DNA from: Siphonodentalium dalli
Taxonomy: Eukaryota > Mollusca > Scaphopoda > Gadilida > Siphonodentaliidae
Direction: 5' to 3'
DNA length: 64,000 nt
Assembly (NCBI GenBank): GCA_032622095.1
Contig: CP136062.1
Span: forward strand, 226,194,578-226,258,577
Below, in pieces: positions 1 through 10,667 of this stretch (position 1 is its first letter; every line of letters starts with the position of its first letter). The position numbers were made by a program, and so were the translations under genes. Under the pieces are notes generated by a model that did not search any database, was not told the DNA's origin, and saw nothing but the letters and a program-made list of their open reading frames with translations.

Positions 1-166
1 AATGTCATGCCATATACAGCAGTATCGGGTCACCCCACGATACTGCTGTATAAGTGCATTCTTGTATATGCGAGGCTCCCTATGGGACACTCACATATAT
101 AAGAGAATGCACTGGCACATGATATTTATTGCTGCACCATCGCAGCTCTCATCATGAAAGAGTTAA
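1..166. mobile_element. Family A element, left end cut by window or truncated
   Basis: The right part of a family A TTAA element: one internal palindrome (about 40-107), then the GCTGCACCA subterminal stretch, then the inverted terminus ending in TTAA at 163-166. The left terminus is not seen. A small separate palindrome around CAGCAGTATCG occupies 15-52. Confidence 0.7.
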
Positions 167-490
167 TGATGGGAGCTGCGCTGGTTTACTGTTCTTTCTA
201 AATCATGTTAGTTCCATGGACTTTGTCTCCGTGTCTATTGATAACTAAGTTGATAAGGCCTTTGTCATCATTATGCCTCAGTTCATGTTGACCTCAATTA
301 ATGAAGGACTATTGCTAATACTTTTAATCTTAAGTGACTAAAATGTTAAGAAAATATCCTTGTGCATCTAAGTTTTACTCATAGAATTTAGGAAGAGGCG
401 TTTTGTCATCGAATGTTCTATATAGTTAAAGACATATTTTGGACTTGTTTCGGGTGCATGAAATTGACAAGTTTGTATTCAGGTGCTGTG
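167..490. repeat. Direct repeat, copy 1
   Basis: About 140 bases (215-360) are recognisably repeated at 1985-2130 in the same orientation (shared 'CTTTGTCATC.TTATGCCT' and 'TTAATGAAGGAC' blocks). No coding signal is visible. The 1.77-kb spacing means the two copies bracket the family B composite and the tandem repeat at 1565-1800. Confidence 0.6.
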
Positions 491-1322
491 TTAACCCTTT
501 CAGTGCCAGGGGCCGATCTCATCGGCCCTTATTTATGGTATGTAGAGTACCAGGGCCGATAAAATCAGCCCTAAAAAAAACAACAAAAAAACATTATTTT
601 TAGATTTGTTGTTTTTTTTTGGGTTGAATTTTTTTTGGGTATGCTTAAGCATGCTATAGCGAATTTAAAAACAAACTGGATAAAACCTTAGGGGCATGTT
701 ATAACTCAAAACTATCACCATGTATTCAAGTAATAATTTTGATGCCCATGAAAAACGTAAGATTCCCTGGCACTAAACCTACAAAATAAGTCTTGCACTG
801 AAAGAGTTAAAGAATATAAGAAAAAATTATTAAAATTGTAAAAAATAATAACAAATGATGAAAATTTGTTAGGCCAATTCATTCTCTTATATATGCGAGG
901 CGACCTATGGTCGACTCGCATATATAAGAGATAGAGGATCTCATATGAGTTTCTATTTTATACGGAATTTATCAACCGAGTTCACTAAATTCGATTTGAG
1001 CCGAGGTTTACCGAGGCTCAAATAGAATTTAGAGGACGAGGTTGATAAATTACGTATAAAATAGGACGAGTGTGAGATACCTTTTATCACATGATCAAAT
1101 AAACCCGAAGCAACGCGAGATATTCATCGAAAACAACAATCATAAACTACAGCGATCGCAAGTTATTTGAAGAACGCCGTGACGTCATCGCACGCGCTGA
1201 TATTAAACGTGTCTATTACCGATAATTATGAAACTGCTTTATGGCCAAATTATGTGATAAAATGCATTGGCACAGGGTATATGGGTTGATACAAAAATCC
1301 GACCTGGCACTGAAAGGGTTAA
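491..1322. mobile_element. Family B TTAA element with an insertion
   Basis: Begins TTAA-CCCTTTCAGTGCCAGG at 491 and ends with the inverted match TGGCACTGAAAGGG-TTAA at 1319-1322. A second inner copy of the terminal motif (CTGGCACTAAACC...CTGAAAGAGTTAA) lies at 770-811, so it is probably a composite. The shared internal palindrome (866-930) is broken after its right arm by about 330 bases (930-1258). That insert carries its own hairpin (951-1067) and TGACGTCA, and the element resumes at GCATTGGCACAGGG (1263). This is the largest family B copy in the window; other copies are ~200-250 bp. Confidence 0.75.
951..1067. repeat. Hairpin inside the insert in family B
   Basis: Inverted arms around GAGCCGAGG/GAGGCTC: left TCTATTTTATACGGAATTTA, right its near complement ending TACGTATAAAATAGGA. 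It looks like a separate small inverted-repeat element nested in the family B copy; target duplication not resolved. Confidence 0.6.
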
Positions 1323-1439
1323 CTGTATATATGTAGCATTCTACTAACATCGCCAACAATCTCAGGCAAATCAACCTTACCACTGCATAGAAAACATTGT
1401 CTTAACTATGCTCAATTGTAAATATTTACTTCACAATTC

Positions 1440-1870
1440 GAGACGCACCTATCGGCGATAAACTAACGAAAAACATTCTACCATCGAAAGTAACTGCATT
1501 TGATTAATATAAATAATAAGAATGACGGTGTGTGTTGTCAATTTGGATATAATATTTGTAAAAATAACTACTTTAATCAAGATTATTCTCCTTTCTATTT
1601 GATCACCCTACAGTGTTTCACATCACTTTAACATTATTCTCTTTTCTAATTGATCACCCTATCGGAGTGTTTACACATCACTTTAATTTGATCACCCTAC
1701 CGGAGTGTTTCATATCACTTTAATTTAATCACCCTACCGGAGTGTTTACACATCACTTTAGTTTGATCACCCTACAGGTGTGTGTAAGCATCACTTTAAA
1801 ATACAATGAAAGGCTGTAATAAGTAATATTTATCTTATCCAATTTCAGGCTAATTTATTGTATCAAATTT
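1440..1870. repeat. Dispersed repeat M, copy 1, with internal tandem array
   Basis: The stretch 1440-1620 is clearly related to 42,955-43,110 (shared 'GATAAACTAACG', 'TGCATTT.ATTAA', 'AATAACTACTTT', 'AAGATTATTCTCC'). In both loci it runs into a tandem array. Here the unit is about 37-45 bp (TTTGATCACCCTACCGGAGT, then CATCACTTTAA), roughly five copies at 1600-1800. In the other copy a ~63-bp unit has expanded instead. The array therefore expanded independently in each copy. Confidence 0.65.
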
Positions 1871-1984
1871 CACCAATTAGGAGTTTTGAAAGAAGACTAA
1901 ATGGATGAGCACTCTGGTCGTTTAGCCCACATTAGATTACTGATTTTATATCATATCTTTCTAAAGCCCTTTGTTAATTCGAGA

Positions 1985-2130
1985 GCCTTTGTCCTTCGCT
2001 CCATGTCTGTCAATAACTAAGTATGAAAAGGTCTTTGTCATCGTTATGCCTGAGCTCATATTGGCCTCGCTTAATGAAGGACACCTTTATTCATTTCAAC
2101 GACTAAAACATCAGGAAAAAAAGTATGCAT
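1985..2130. repeat. Direct repeat, copy 2
   Basis: Second copy of the ~140-base segment at 215-360, same orientation, diverged. No coding meaning assigned. Confidence 0.6.
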
Positions 2131-2229
2131 CCTCGCCTGTCCTTGCTAATTGAATAGCTCATCACATAGTCATTGTCATCTTTCTTTTATAATCAGTAAT
2201 ATCATACACTTTATAAATAATGTCTGAAT

Positions 2230-2655
2230 GCAGAACGCATTCTTCACTGCGATTGATTGTTATATCAAAAGGTCACATCCCTCAGTATTAACGGACCAGT
2301 TGATCGGGGGAAGTCGGGAGATATTTTCTGGGTTAGGTGATATTTTGTGTATATCGAACGGAATACAAATTAAGAACACGTTATTAACCGTGCTTTATCG
2401 TTATATCAAACGGTCATGTCCCTCAATAAAAGCGGACTGGTAGATCGGAGGAAGTCAGGAGATATTTTCTAGGTTAGGAAGACTGGGTTAGGTGATATTT
2501 TGTGTATATCAAATGGAATATGAACACAGAACACTTTCTTAACAGCACTTGATCGTTATATCAAAAGGCCGACCATGTCCCTTAGTATTTGAGACCCAGT
2601 TGAGTGGGAGAAGTCGTGGGGGAGGGGGGGGGGGGTCGTGAGATATCTCTGATGT
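2230..2655. repeat. Tandem repeat, ~145 bp x 3, ending in a poly-G tract
   Basis: Three diverged units start at about 2231 (AGAACGCATTCTTCAC), 2372 (AGAACACGTTATTAACC) and 2525 (AGAACACTTTCTTAAC). Each contains ATCGTTATATCAAA.GG and AGTCG.GAGATATTTTCT. The last unit carries a G-rich run at 2618-2634. Confidence 0.7.
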
Positions 2656-2754
2656 GTTAGTTAATTGTCACACACATTGAATGCCATTCTGTATTGGGGA
2701 TAGATATATTTTACAGATTGCACAGAGCTCTGTAAAATAAAAAATTGAAGGCTA

Positions 2755-2912
2755 CATGCAAGCCTGATAACAGTGTGTCTGTCATTAGCAGACTGAGGTT
2801 CCCAGAGGGTGAATTTGGTGATGCTAGCCCGCTATGTGGGGTAGCATCACTAAATTCACCCTCTGGGAACCTCATTCTGCAAATGACAGACACACTATTT
2901 CAAGGCTTGGTT
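2755..2912. mobile_element. Family E, single-hairpin form
   Basis: One continuous palindrome from GCAAGCCTGATAACAGTGTG to CACACTATTTCAAGGCTTG, centred on GCCCGCTATGTGGGGTAGC. The outer ends and both AGAGGGTGAATTTGG arms match the longer family E copies. Those copies have two hairpins plus ~200 bp of middle, so this one looks like an internal-deletion derivative that kept both ends. Confidence 0.75.
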
Positions 2913-3010
2913 GGTGATGTTGTGTGGGTTCTGTTGGAGTAAGTCATTCAGCGATTGTGACGGCCGACATACAGCACACATAATTATTTTATAATTTAAA
3001 TACTCTAAAT

Positions 3011-3245
3011 ATCACACAGTATATTTGTGTTGTAGTGTTCGCTGGTAAATATCACACAGTATATTTGTGTTATAGTATCGCTGGTAAATATCACACAGTA
3101 TATTTGTGTTATGGTGTTCGCTGGTAAATATCACACAGTATATTTGTGTTATAGTGTTTGCTGGTAAATATCACACAGTATATTTGTGTTATGGTGTTCC
3201 CTGGTAAATATCACACAGTATATTTGTGTTATAGTATCGCTGGCA
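3011..3245. repeat. 40-bp tandem repeat x 6
   Basis: Unit ATCACACAGTATATTTGTGT followed by TATAGTGTTCGCTGGTAAAT, six near-identical copies at 39-40 bp spacing; differences are one-base gaps and TAG/TGG changes. The unit contains the short inverted pair ACACAGTATATTTGTGT. Confidence 0.9.
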
Positions 3246-3269
3246 CGGGTAATCAGGGAAATATGCACA

Positions 3270-3360
3270 GTAGGGACCAGACTAGAGGGTGACTTGGGAG
3301 AGGACCAGACTAGAGGGTGACTTGGGAGAGGACTAGCCTAGGGGGTGACTTGGGAGACAT
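3270..3360. repeat. 28-bp tandem repeat x 3
   Basis: Three copies of a unit containing ACCAGACTAGAGGGTGACTT then GGGAGAGG. The motif overlaps the start of dispersed repeat G. Confidence 0.75.
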
Positions 3361-3394
3361 CATATCCCTAAAAAGTGCCACATCTTCCATATTG

Positions 3395-3700
3395 TTGTCC
3401 CAGAGAGGTGACTTCTCTCTCATATACCAGTATGCACATGTCCCAACAGAATATTTAAAGTATATTTACTGATTTTAATGGTGTTCTTACTCACGATAAT
3501 GGGTTTATAAACGGGCTCTTGTGTTGCATAATACTTATTGGACCATAGAAGGGTGATGTTGGGGTGTAAATAGAACTACTGTCATTGTTACTTCTCCCAG
3601 ATAACAGTCCACTTTTCTCTAATAACCAAACAGAGAGAAGTGACTTCTCCCAATTTGAAATCTCTAGACTGGTTCCTGATACACTGTTGTTGTTTCATGA
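3395..3700 (-). mobile_element. Dispersed repeat G, uninterrupted copy
   Basis: Reverse complement of 17,385-18,185 apart from the 526-bp insertion there. Shared blocks include AGAGAGAAGTGACTTCTC, ATACCAGTA, TTCTTACTCAC, GCATAATACTTATTGG and CTCTAGACTGGT. The site 'CTCTTGTGTTGCATAATA' (3519-3536) is the empty counterpart of the poly-G element's target. Ends contain TCACTTCTCC-type inverted motifs, so G itself may be a mobile element; its exact ends are not resolved. Confidence 0.75.
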
Positions 3701-3750
3701 TGATTATTGACTATATTTGCACTTTTATAGCATGAATGGTTTCTATTTCA

Positions 3751-3891
3751 GATGTCAGAGTAACAGCTGTCGCTGTGTTGTGAAATTAATCTCTGCTCAG
3801 ACCATACATCAACGTACTTAAAAAGGAGACAGCCGGAAGTATTAAAAAATATATATTGGAATCACCACAACGACGACACATCCCATGGAAG
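3751..3891 (+). other. Possible non-coding or 5'-most exon (splice-site pattern only)
   Basis: A polypyrimidine-AG acceptor (TGGTTTCTATTTCAG, ending ~3750) and a canonical donor (GAAG/GTGAGTACT at ~3889-3900) bracket about 140 bases. Just before the donor is CCCATGGAAG, an ATG in a favourable context split after its second codon. There is no open frame upstream in the segment, so it would be a 5'-leader exon with a start codon. No downstream coding exon can be identified. These consensus sites occur by chance in DNA of this length, so this is only a candidate. Confidence 0.15.
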
Positions 3892-4834
3892 GTGAGTACT
3901 CTATATGCTTTTGTTGATTTTTACTTAGATCTTACACTGGACATTCACATTCACAGTTAAGTATTGTTATATTACTTGTAGTTAATTAAAGGTGTATTAA
4001 ATTCATTTTAATTGTTTATTGAATAATAGCCAAACATTCAGCGAGATCCCAATATTAAACAGAATAACATAAGGTAATTGAATTGCCTGGTTTACGAATC
4101 CCTGCTACAACTTTTTTCCTCAATATTGAAAAAAAAAAGTTTATTTTTATATATGATTGGTTTAATAATAATGTTAATAATTGTTTTTTTTGTAATATGT
4201 AAAAATGACTGATATGGAATAAATACTGTTTACACAATCTATAGAACTCGCTCAGGCAACAGCAATAGACTGGTTTATCTACCATTTCCTATGAAATTCC
4301 CTGATACAATTGGCGATAACGAAATGGCGATAAAAACATCCGTATCGTTACTGCAGTTGCGATACAAGGCGCTCGTGACGTCGTTGACTGGCTCAAAAAC
4401 ATGAATGAACTGACGTCACATCAATCGCGTGAATAATCAAAACGACATTCCAACGTATATTCTTGCGTACTATAAACAAATAGTTCCAAGGTTTTAACAT
4501 TATTTGATTGCCTATCATCATTGGTGTTAGGGTATGACATATCACAAAGTAACTAATAAGTATTTGTTAAGTATTTAATATAAATTATATAAAACATGCA
4601 GGTGTAAGAGATTTTGTCCATTGAATTCAATTTCCGTTAGGCATATTCGCGTGAACTTACAGGTTGGGAGAATTTAGCAAAACGAGGTAATCGCGTGACA
4701 CAGCAACCTTTGCAGGTTCGGAGAATTTATTCAAGAAAACTAATCCTCGGACACAAATTCAACAATTTTGGCATTTAAGAAACTCCTAAAATGTAATTTG
4801 TGCCGTGGATTCTGTCACACCAATGGTAGATAAA
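3892..4834. other. No recognisable gene
   Basis: A/T-rich. A TGACGTCA-like stretch lies near 4375-4415 (CTCGTGACGTCGTTGACTGG), and the poly-A/poly-T stretch at 4110-4200 resembles 5030-5090. No open frame with coding character. Confidence 0.5.
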
Positions 4835-5002
4835 TGTGTTATATACACAATGTGTTTGTAACGATTCATGTATCGCGACTCGGCTAGTTTTCGTGGCCAT
4901 ATAGCTACTCGGCGACCAAGTCGCCTCGTCGCTTATATGGCCACGAAAACTAGCCTCGTCGCGATACATGAATCGATACAAACACATTGTGTATATAACA
5001 CA
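4835..5002. mobile_element. Inverted-repeat element K (hairpin)
   Basis: Palindrome with ~70-base arms: TGTGTTATATACACAATGTG at the left and CACATTGTGTATATAACACA at the right. Inner arms share CTAGTTTTCGTGGCCATATA. Loop around CGGCGACCAAGTCG. It resembles a MITE; no target duplication could be fixed. Confidence 0.7.
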
Positions 5003-5009
5003 TACTTAC

Positions 5010-5310
5010 CAACGCCTCCTACAACTTTTTCCTCAGTGTTGCAGTTGAGTGTTGTAATAAAAAAATAAGTTTATTTTTTTATTTGATTGGTTTATGTTCA
5101 CGCCGATTAAAATATGAAGCATGAGGTCACCGTGGTCAATAAACTAGAACTACTAAAGAATTTAATTTTGTTATTAAACGAGACGACGATCACGATTGGC
5201 AGATATGTTTAACCCATCCCTCGGCGATAGTAAATAGCTATTAAATATAAATTAAACTTTTTCTACGATTAGTTAATGTTCACGCTGATTAAAATATGAA
5301 GCATGTGATC
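5010..5310. repeat. Short direct repeats
   Basis: 'ATGTTCACGCCGATTAAAAT' then ATGAAGCATG at 5093-5122 recurs as ATGTTCACGCTGATTAAAAT then ATGAAGCATG at 5275-5304. An ACAACTTTTTCCTCA block at 5020 matches one at 4105. No gene seen through 5700. Confidence 0.6.
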
Positions 5311-5702
5311 AAATTGGTGAAAGAAAATATTTTATGGCAGTCTCTTTTTTCCCATTATTTATACAGTTTTATACACAATTTATTTTATAATTTGAGGCAA
5401 ACTTATCATATTCAAAAATCTTGTGAAATGGATATAGTTACATGTATGCTATTTGTCGATTGTTGTGGTGGTGATACATAATTTTATTTTTATTTTTTCC
5501 CCTCCTGCATATACTGTTTTTCAATCAAAATGTTTCATAAACCAGACTATTTTAGCCTAATTAAGACAGATAACAAGTACAAAATTTAATTATAATATAT
5601 AAAAAAAAAGAAACAATTAGGGGACTTTTGAGTATGGAACAATTGAGTACAGGTCAATTGGGCTGAACATATATGAGTGTTTATAAATTATATTATGCAT
5701 AT

Positions 5703-6093
5703 AACTGTATCAGGGGCACCGGAAGCATCCAAGGGCAGGGGGGCAGAGCCTACAAAAAGGGCACTTTTCCGCAAAAAAGGGCATTTTCTCCGCAAACTCG
5801 GGAAAATAACCATAAATTCATTGTGGCAAAAATCCCTATTTTAATGGTATTTGTCGTTTTTTATGGCCGTTTTGTGATAAAATTGACAAAAAATTAATAT
5901 TCCTTGTGAAATTGGTGGTATTTGGACCAAAAAAGTCACATTTTGCTATAAAAACACGAGATTAAACACACAAAAAGCATTTTCTGTCTCCAGAAAAAGG
6001 GCAAGTCCTGCCCCCGCACGCCCCCCCCCCCCCCCCCTTGGTCAAGGGCAGGGGGGTCAGCTGCCCCCCTCTTCCGGCACCCCTGAACTGTAT
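5703..6093. mobile_element. hAT-like non-autonomous element with 8-bp target duplication
   Basis: Element 5711-6085 begins CAGGGGCACCGGAAG and ends CTTCCGGCACCCCTG. It is flanked on both sides by AACTGTAT (5703-5710 and 6086-6093). An 8-bp duplication and CAGGGG-type ends are the hallmark of hAT elements. The interior has no transposase frame. A second copy lies inverted at 53,519-53,863. An 18-base C run sits near the right end (6021-6038). Confidence 0.92.
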
Positions 6094-6175
6094 TATAAAC
6101 TGATATTATCACATGACAGCATATATCTATGATGACATTAGTTATCCCAGAATGTCTCTAAGCTTGTATGCCTTA

Positions 6176-6297
6176 TTAACCCTTCCATGGCTGGAGCTTC
6201 TTAAAATTTAGCAAAAACCCTGTGCCAATTCTCTTATACAATGTATATGCGAGTTTCCCATAGAGAATTCATTGGCCTAACAATATTTACCTTGACA
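6176..6297. mobile_element. Family A half element
   Basis: Left TTAA-CCCTTCCATGGCTGGAGC end and a decayed first palindrome, running to ATATTTACCTTGACA. There family E sequence begins, and the right half is missing. Confidence 0.75.
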
Positions 6298-6412
6298 GCC
6301 AGAGATTGAATTTGGTGATGCTAGCCCATTGTGTGGGGTAGCATCACTAACTTCACCCTCTGGGGACCTCATTCTGCAAATATCAGACACACTATAGCCA
6401 GACTTGGAAAGA
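6298..6412. mobile_element. Family E right-end fragment
   Basis: Hairpin (TTTGGTGATGCTAGCCC versus GGGTAGCATCACTAACTTC), then ACCTCATTCTGCAAAT and the CAGACACACTAT...AGACTTGG terminus. Probably inserted in the family A copy to its left and then rearranged. Confidence 0.7.
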
Positions 6413-6472
6413 AACAGGCAGTAGCTCTTGTATATATAGGGACAACTTTCATAACAAACATAAAATGGAACT

Positions 6473-6732
6473 TTAACCCTTTCATGATGGGAGATACGCT
6501 GGTGCAGCATTAAATATCATCTGGCAGTGCATTCTCTTATATATGCGAGTCTCCCATAGGGAGCCTCTTATATATCAGAGAATGCACTGGCTTACAAGGT
6601 CAAGGTAAATATTGTTAGGCCAATATATTCTCTTATATATGCGAGGCATATGGGTGAATCGCATATATAATTGAATGCATTGGCACAGGATTTTCGTAAA
6701 ATTTCAGGAAGCTCCCGTCATCGAATGGTTAA
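6473..6732. mobile_element. Family A TTAA element, complete
   Basis: TTAA at 6473-6476, CCCTTTCATGATGGGAG terminus, two internal palindromes (6525-6592, 6625-6690) separated by CTTACAAGGTCAAGGTAAAT, inverted terminus AGCTCCCGTCATCGAATGG and TTAA at 6729-6732. 260 bp; no coding capacity. TTAA duplication with CCC-starting ends is the piggyBac pattern. Confidence 0.88.
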
Positions 6733-6954
6733 TAAACGCTATTATCTAGATTTGTGTGTTTGACTTCAATACGGTGGTATTAAGTCTACTAAACCAGATC
6801 ATTCCTTGTGAGTTAATTCCCAAATGTCTTTTGCAGGAAGTGAATGGCAAATTTAACATCGGCAATCAATTAATTAAGTTCACTGATTACTTCGTTCTAT
6901 GATAGCGCACGTAGAAATTCACAACCATGTATGACTGGAAATAGAATTGCAAAT

Positions 6955-7383
6955 GCAACATTTATTCCATGACTGGAGCTTCCTGAAATTTACGAAAACC
7001 CTGTGCCAATGTATTCTCTTATATAGGCAGCCTCGTATATATAAGAGAATACATTGGCCCAACAATATTTACCTACAGTAATGCCCTAATTAATCGACTC
7101 CATAACCACAGCAGAATTATGGGTAACTTTTCAGGATTTAGTCGGAAATATGGCTTGTTGCCATTCATCGGAAAGCTCTCCCCGAGAGCTTTCCGATGAA
7201 TGGCAACAAGCCATATTTCCGACTAAATCCTGAAAAGTTACCCATAATTCTGTTGTGGTTATGGAGTCGATTAATTAGGGCATTACTGTAGACCTTGTAA
7301 GCCAGTGCATTCTAATATATATGCGAGGCTCCCTATGGATCATTAATGCTGCACCAGCGCAGCTCCCATCTTGAAAGGGTTAA
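6955..7383. mobile_element. Family A element interrupted by a D hairpin
   Basis: Family A runs from about 6960 (TTCCATGACTGGAGCTTCC) to ATATTTACC (7073), is interrupted by the D hairpin at 7076-7288, and resumes at GACCTTGTAAGCCAGTGC. It ends at GAAAGGGTTAA near 7382. This gives insertion order: A first, D later. Confidence 0.85.
7076..7288. mobile_element. Family D hairpin, complete, nested in family A
   Basis: 213 bp. Left arm CAGTAATGCCCTAATTAATC...AAGCTCT, loop CCCCG, right arm the exact complement with one mismatch in ~104 bp (CAGCAG versus CAACAG). Flanked by TA on both sides. CAGTA-type ends and a TA duplication suggest a Tc1/mariner or pogo-type non-autonomous element. The arms share the private variant CTCCATAACC. 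Confidence 0.9.
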
Positions 7384-7698
7384 AATAGAATTAAGATCAT
7401 TTATACCCTTGAAATTAGAATATACCAAGCGCTATGTTAAGTTCATTATTATTTCCCAGAAATCATTATTAACAGTGCCCTTTAGTATTTGCTGTAATTG
7501 GTCAACAAAAGCATGAGTGCTCTTTATGTTAACCTATTTTTACTTTTCGAGAATAAAACAAGGCTTGCACATCAAAGATGGCTCTGGTCGAGTGTTTTTG
7601 CCCATAAGTATGAATATGAATATGTTCGACAGAGTATCACTAAAAATGGACAAACTAAAGATACAAAACTCAGAACTAAGGACCACAACTCAAGTAAG

Positions 7699-8066
7699 GG
7701 AGCCTCGCATATATAAGAGAATGCACCCGCTTACAGGGTCAAGGTAAATATTGATAAGCCAATGTATTCTCCTATATATGCAAGGCTCCCTATTGGAGGC
7801 TCGCATATATAAGAGAATGCACCCGCTTACAGGGTCAAGGTAAATATTGATAAGCCAATGTATTCTCTTATATATGCAAGGCTCCCTATTGGAGGCTCGC
7901 ATATATAAGAGAATACACTGGCTTACAGGGTCAAGGTAAATATTGATAAGCCAATGTATTCTCTTATTTATGCAAGGCTCCCTATGCGAGACTTACATAT
8001 ATAAGAGAATGCATTGGCACAGGGTTTTCGCAAAATTTCAGGAAGCTCGAGTCATGGAAGGATTAA
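7699..8066. mobile_element. Family A element with its internal palindrome tandemly amplified
   Basis: A 96-bp unit (palindrome plus CTTACAGGGTCAAGGTAAAT) is repeated about 3.4 times at 7699-7990. The normal family A right end follows (CAGGGTTTTCGCAAAATTTC...GTCATGGAAGGA) with TTAA at 8063-8066. The left terminus is absent. The 7384-7698 gap holds nothing recognised. Confidence 0.8.
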
Positions 8067-8625
8067 GAGAGTGCATCCATACCGCTTGGTTTAAGTGCAC
8101 CTGGGTCTTGCGCCTTCAATACAATCCCAGGATGCAATAACCCAGGATGCATCAAGGTCATGAATCACCAGTACAACGACGGGAAATGGAACTCAGCCGT
8201 ACCAAAATTAAATAACTTTGAAACAGATATGATTTGAATTGATGAATAGGAATGAGTTGAATTTTGACAGCTGATCAATACAGAACAGCAGTATTCTGTT
8301 TTACGTTCAGTAAAAATCTCAGAATTTCAATAACTCACGTGTAATGTCATTAAAAAACTGGCATTTTTTGTGACAAACTGCTGAAACTTTTAAGAGATTC
8401 ATGATGAAATCTGGTCGTGTGGAGATGAGATATTGATTTATGAGGCAGATTTATTCAAATAGCTCAGTTTTAGACCCCAATTTAAATTAGTGATTGCACT
8501 GACTGCCACCTGAAAACAAACCTGATATACATGCAAACTGACTACATGCCATGTTTGAAGGGCATCTTTCAAAATCTGATTCTTTTCATGAGTATTAATA
8601 AAGAAGCGACTGAAAGTCCTTCTTG
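8067..8625. other. No recognisable gene
   Basis: No repeat or coding frame identified. A small inverted pair 'TACAGAACAGCAGTATTCTGTTTT' sits near 8279. Confidence 0.5.
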
Positions 8626-9422
8626 TTAAAGGGACGGGCGGCCTTCGTTGTAGGTTATAATTTAGAAATAACATGATCAAATTATGATAATTTCCTCAAG
8701 AATATACTAATAGTATAGCATAATGATGATACGGATGCGATATTATTCACAAAACACATTTTGTCTCCAAGAAAATACAGGTCGACTGTTGTTTAATTTC
8801 TCGCAAAAAACGCAGTGGATTGTTTATAAGATGAGTCACAATGTTGCGCCATTTCCTTATTTAGAGTTGCGCGCATTACGTTGGTTGTAAAATCCCTAAT
8901 TTGGTGCGCTTACAACTTACAATACGATTCATCATAATAATCCTTATTTGGTAAGTATGACCATATATAGGTTAGGAGAAAATACTAACTGGATTTGCGA
9001 GAACAATTATATTATGTCTGTTCATTTCCCAATCATGAAGTAACGTGGATTAGCTTGATTTTGAATTGACAGCGGGTAGAATGGATCGATTAAAATACAA
9101 TTTGGTGTGATTTGAATGCGATTGTTGATTACGCCAATAATTTTATCTAACGCATTCCACAGTGCAACGGAACATTTTCATTGGCCGATACGGTATTTCC
9201 GAGAGTTTGTCTATAAACAATCGTAATGTAACTTTTTTTATGTTTGTTTACATAACCAAGGGTACAAACGTGACAATAACATGCAATCTATGAGATATTT
9301 ATGATTTATGTATTAAAGAACAACATCTGTCTATTATATAATATTTTTTCTATTTATGGCGGTTTTAGTGGATGTGACTATTTTAATGTTATACCCACAG
9401 AGAAAGCCGCCCATATCTTTAA
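8626..9422. mobile_element. Family H element, copy 1 (compact form)
   Basis: TTAAAGGGACGGGCGGCCTT at 8626 and the inverted end AAGCCGCCCATATCTTTAA closing at 9422 (797 bp). Subterminal AGGTTATAATTTAGAAATAA and AATATACTAATAGTATAG match 23,840-23,930 (inverted) and 41,910-42,000. The right side (TTATGTTTGTTTACATAACC) matches 22,130-22,290 inverted. TTAA at both ends suggests a TTAA target. No transposase frame. Confidence 0.8.
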
Positions 9423-9984
9423 TGCCTAGTGGCTGTAATTTAGGGAGTGAAGAGTGAAGATGCACTCTGTCTCTCTCTCTCTTTGTGTGCTGAGGTTGCT
9501 GTCATGTCATGTGACATTGGTGAAAGAGAGGCTCATGGCCATATTGCAAGTGATTGAGTTGTAAGGTAAGAAATAAAGGTGACGATGGTCCGCCAGGGTG
9601 TAAGGAAAGAAATAAGACGAGGATGGTCCTCCAGGTCCCTGGGGGACCATCCTTGCCTTTATTTCTATAACAAGTATTAGTAGCACCCTTGGGGCACAGG
9701 ACGAACAACACGCAAAATAGAATGGCGTTGATAGTCTAGTAAAATTATAAAACAAAACGAATCATAGCTTAATAAGAATTTTCCGATTCACACTTGATTT
9801 TGTCAGTCTGATACCAGATATCTTAATTGATCATGATGTTTATCTATTAGTTAGTCCACAGTCAACCTACTGGGATCAAATAAGTCTGGAGCAAGTGAGA
9901 TTGTGTCATTTACAAGCTTCATACAGGGACAGGTTGGAGACCTAGCAAGTGTGCCTCCCTGTGCCATCTTTACTGAGGGACCTA
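9423..9984. other. Intergenic stretch with a small hairpin and a repeated block
   Basis: An imperfect inverted/direct repeat around ATGGTCC.CCAGGGTGTAAGG and GGACCATCCTTGCC occupies 9560-9665; a CT microsatellite lies at 9470-9482. Bases 9893-9958 (AAGTGAGATT...CATTTACAAGCTTCATACAG) are repeated at 10,572-10,640. Confidence 0.55.
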
Positions 9985-10144
9985 CAGTAATGCCCTAAGT
10001 AATCGACTCTTTAAACACAGCAGAATTATGGGTAACCCCGAGAGCTTTCGGATGAATGGCAACAAGCCATATTTCCGACTAAATCCTGAAAAGTTACCCA
10101 TAATTCTGCTGTGTTTAAGGAGTCGATTACTTAGGGCATTACTG
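9985..10144. mobile_element. Family D hairpin, left arm shortened
   Basis: CAGTAATGCCCTAAGTAATC ... GATTACTTAGGGCATTACTG with TA flanks. The middle of the left arm is deleted (about 55 bases). Remaining arm positions pair, including private variants CTAAGTAATC and TTTAAACACAG. Confidence 0.88.
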
Positions 10145-10159
10145 TACTGGGATCAAATA

Positions 10160-10557
10160 AAGTCTGAGTTTAGTGTGCAAACCATTTGCAGAATGAGGCC
10201 CCAGAGGGTTAATTTAGTGATGCTATCACGCAAAGCGGGCTAGCATTACCAAATTCACCCTCTGGGGACCTCATTCTGCATGGCCTCATCTTCTATAGGA
10301 GACATAGACTCAGATTGAAGTTCACAAATAGCGAATATAATGATGTTCACCCATTGGGAACCTTGATTATGCAATGTGTCGTCTGCCAATTTGGGGATAT
10401 AGAGAAACTAAACTAAAAAAGAAATAGAATCTATGTGAATTTCTGTACCAATTTGATAATAAAGAAAAGTTCCAGAGAAGATGAGGCCTAAGCAAAATGA
10501 GGTCCCCAGAGGGTGAATTTTGTGATGCTAGCCCACTGCAAATGACAGACACACTAA
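10160..10557. mobile_element. Family E element
   Basis: Left end GTCTGAGTTTAGTGTGCAAA, first hairpin 10,193-10,282, a middle with CCCATTGGGAACCTTGATTA and TGCCAATTTGGGGATATAGA, and a truncated second hairpin ending AATGACAGACACACTAAA. The second hairpin lost its right arm. Confidence 0.8.
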
Positions 10558-10667
10558 AATGAATTGGCAGGAAGTGAGATTCGGGCATTTACAAGCTTCA
10601 TACAGGGACATGTTGGAGTCCTGGCAAGTGCCCTCCCCCCTTGACTGAGAGCATGGGGCAAGCCTTT

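Noticed and set aside
1600-1800. Bacterial attachment sites or terminators in the many hairpins
   Set aside because: No prokaryotic gene context; the hairpins are dispersed mobile elements with target duplications.
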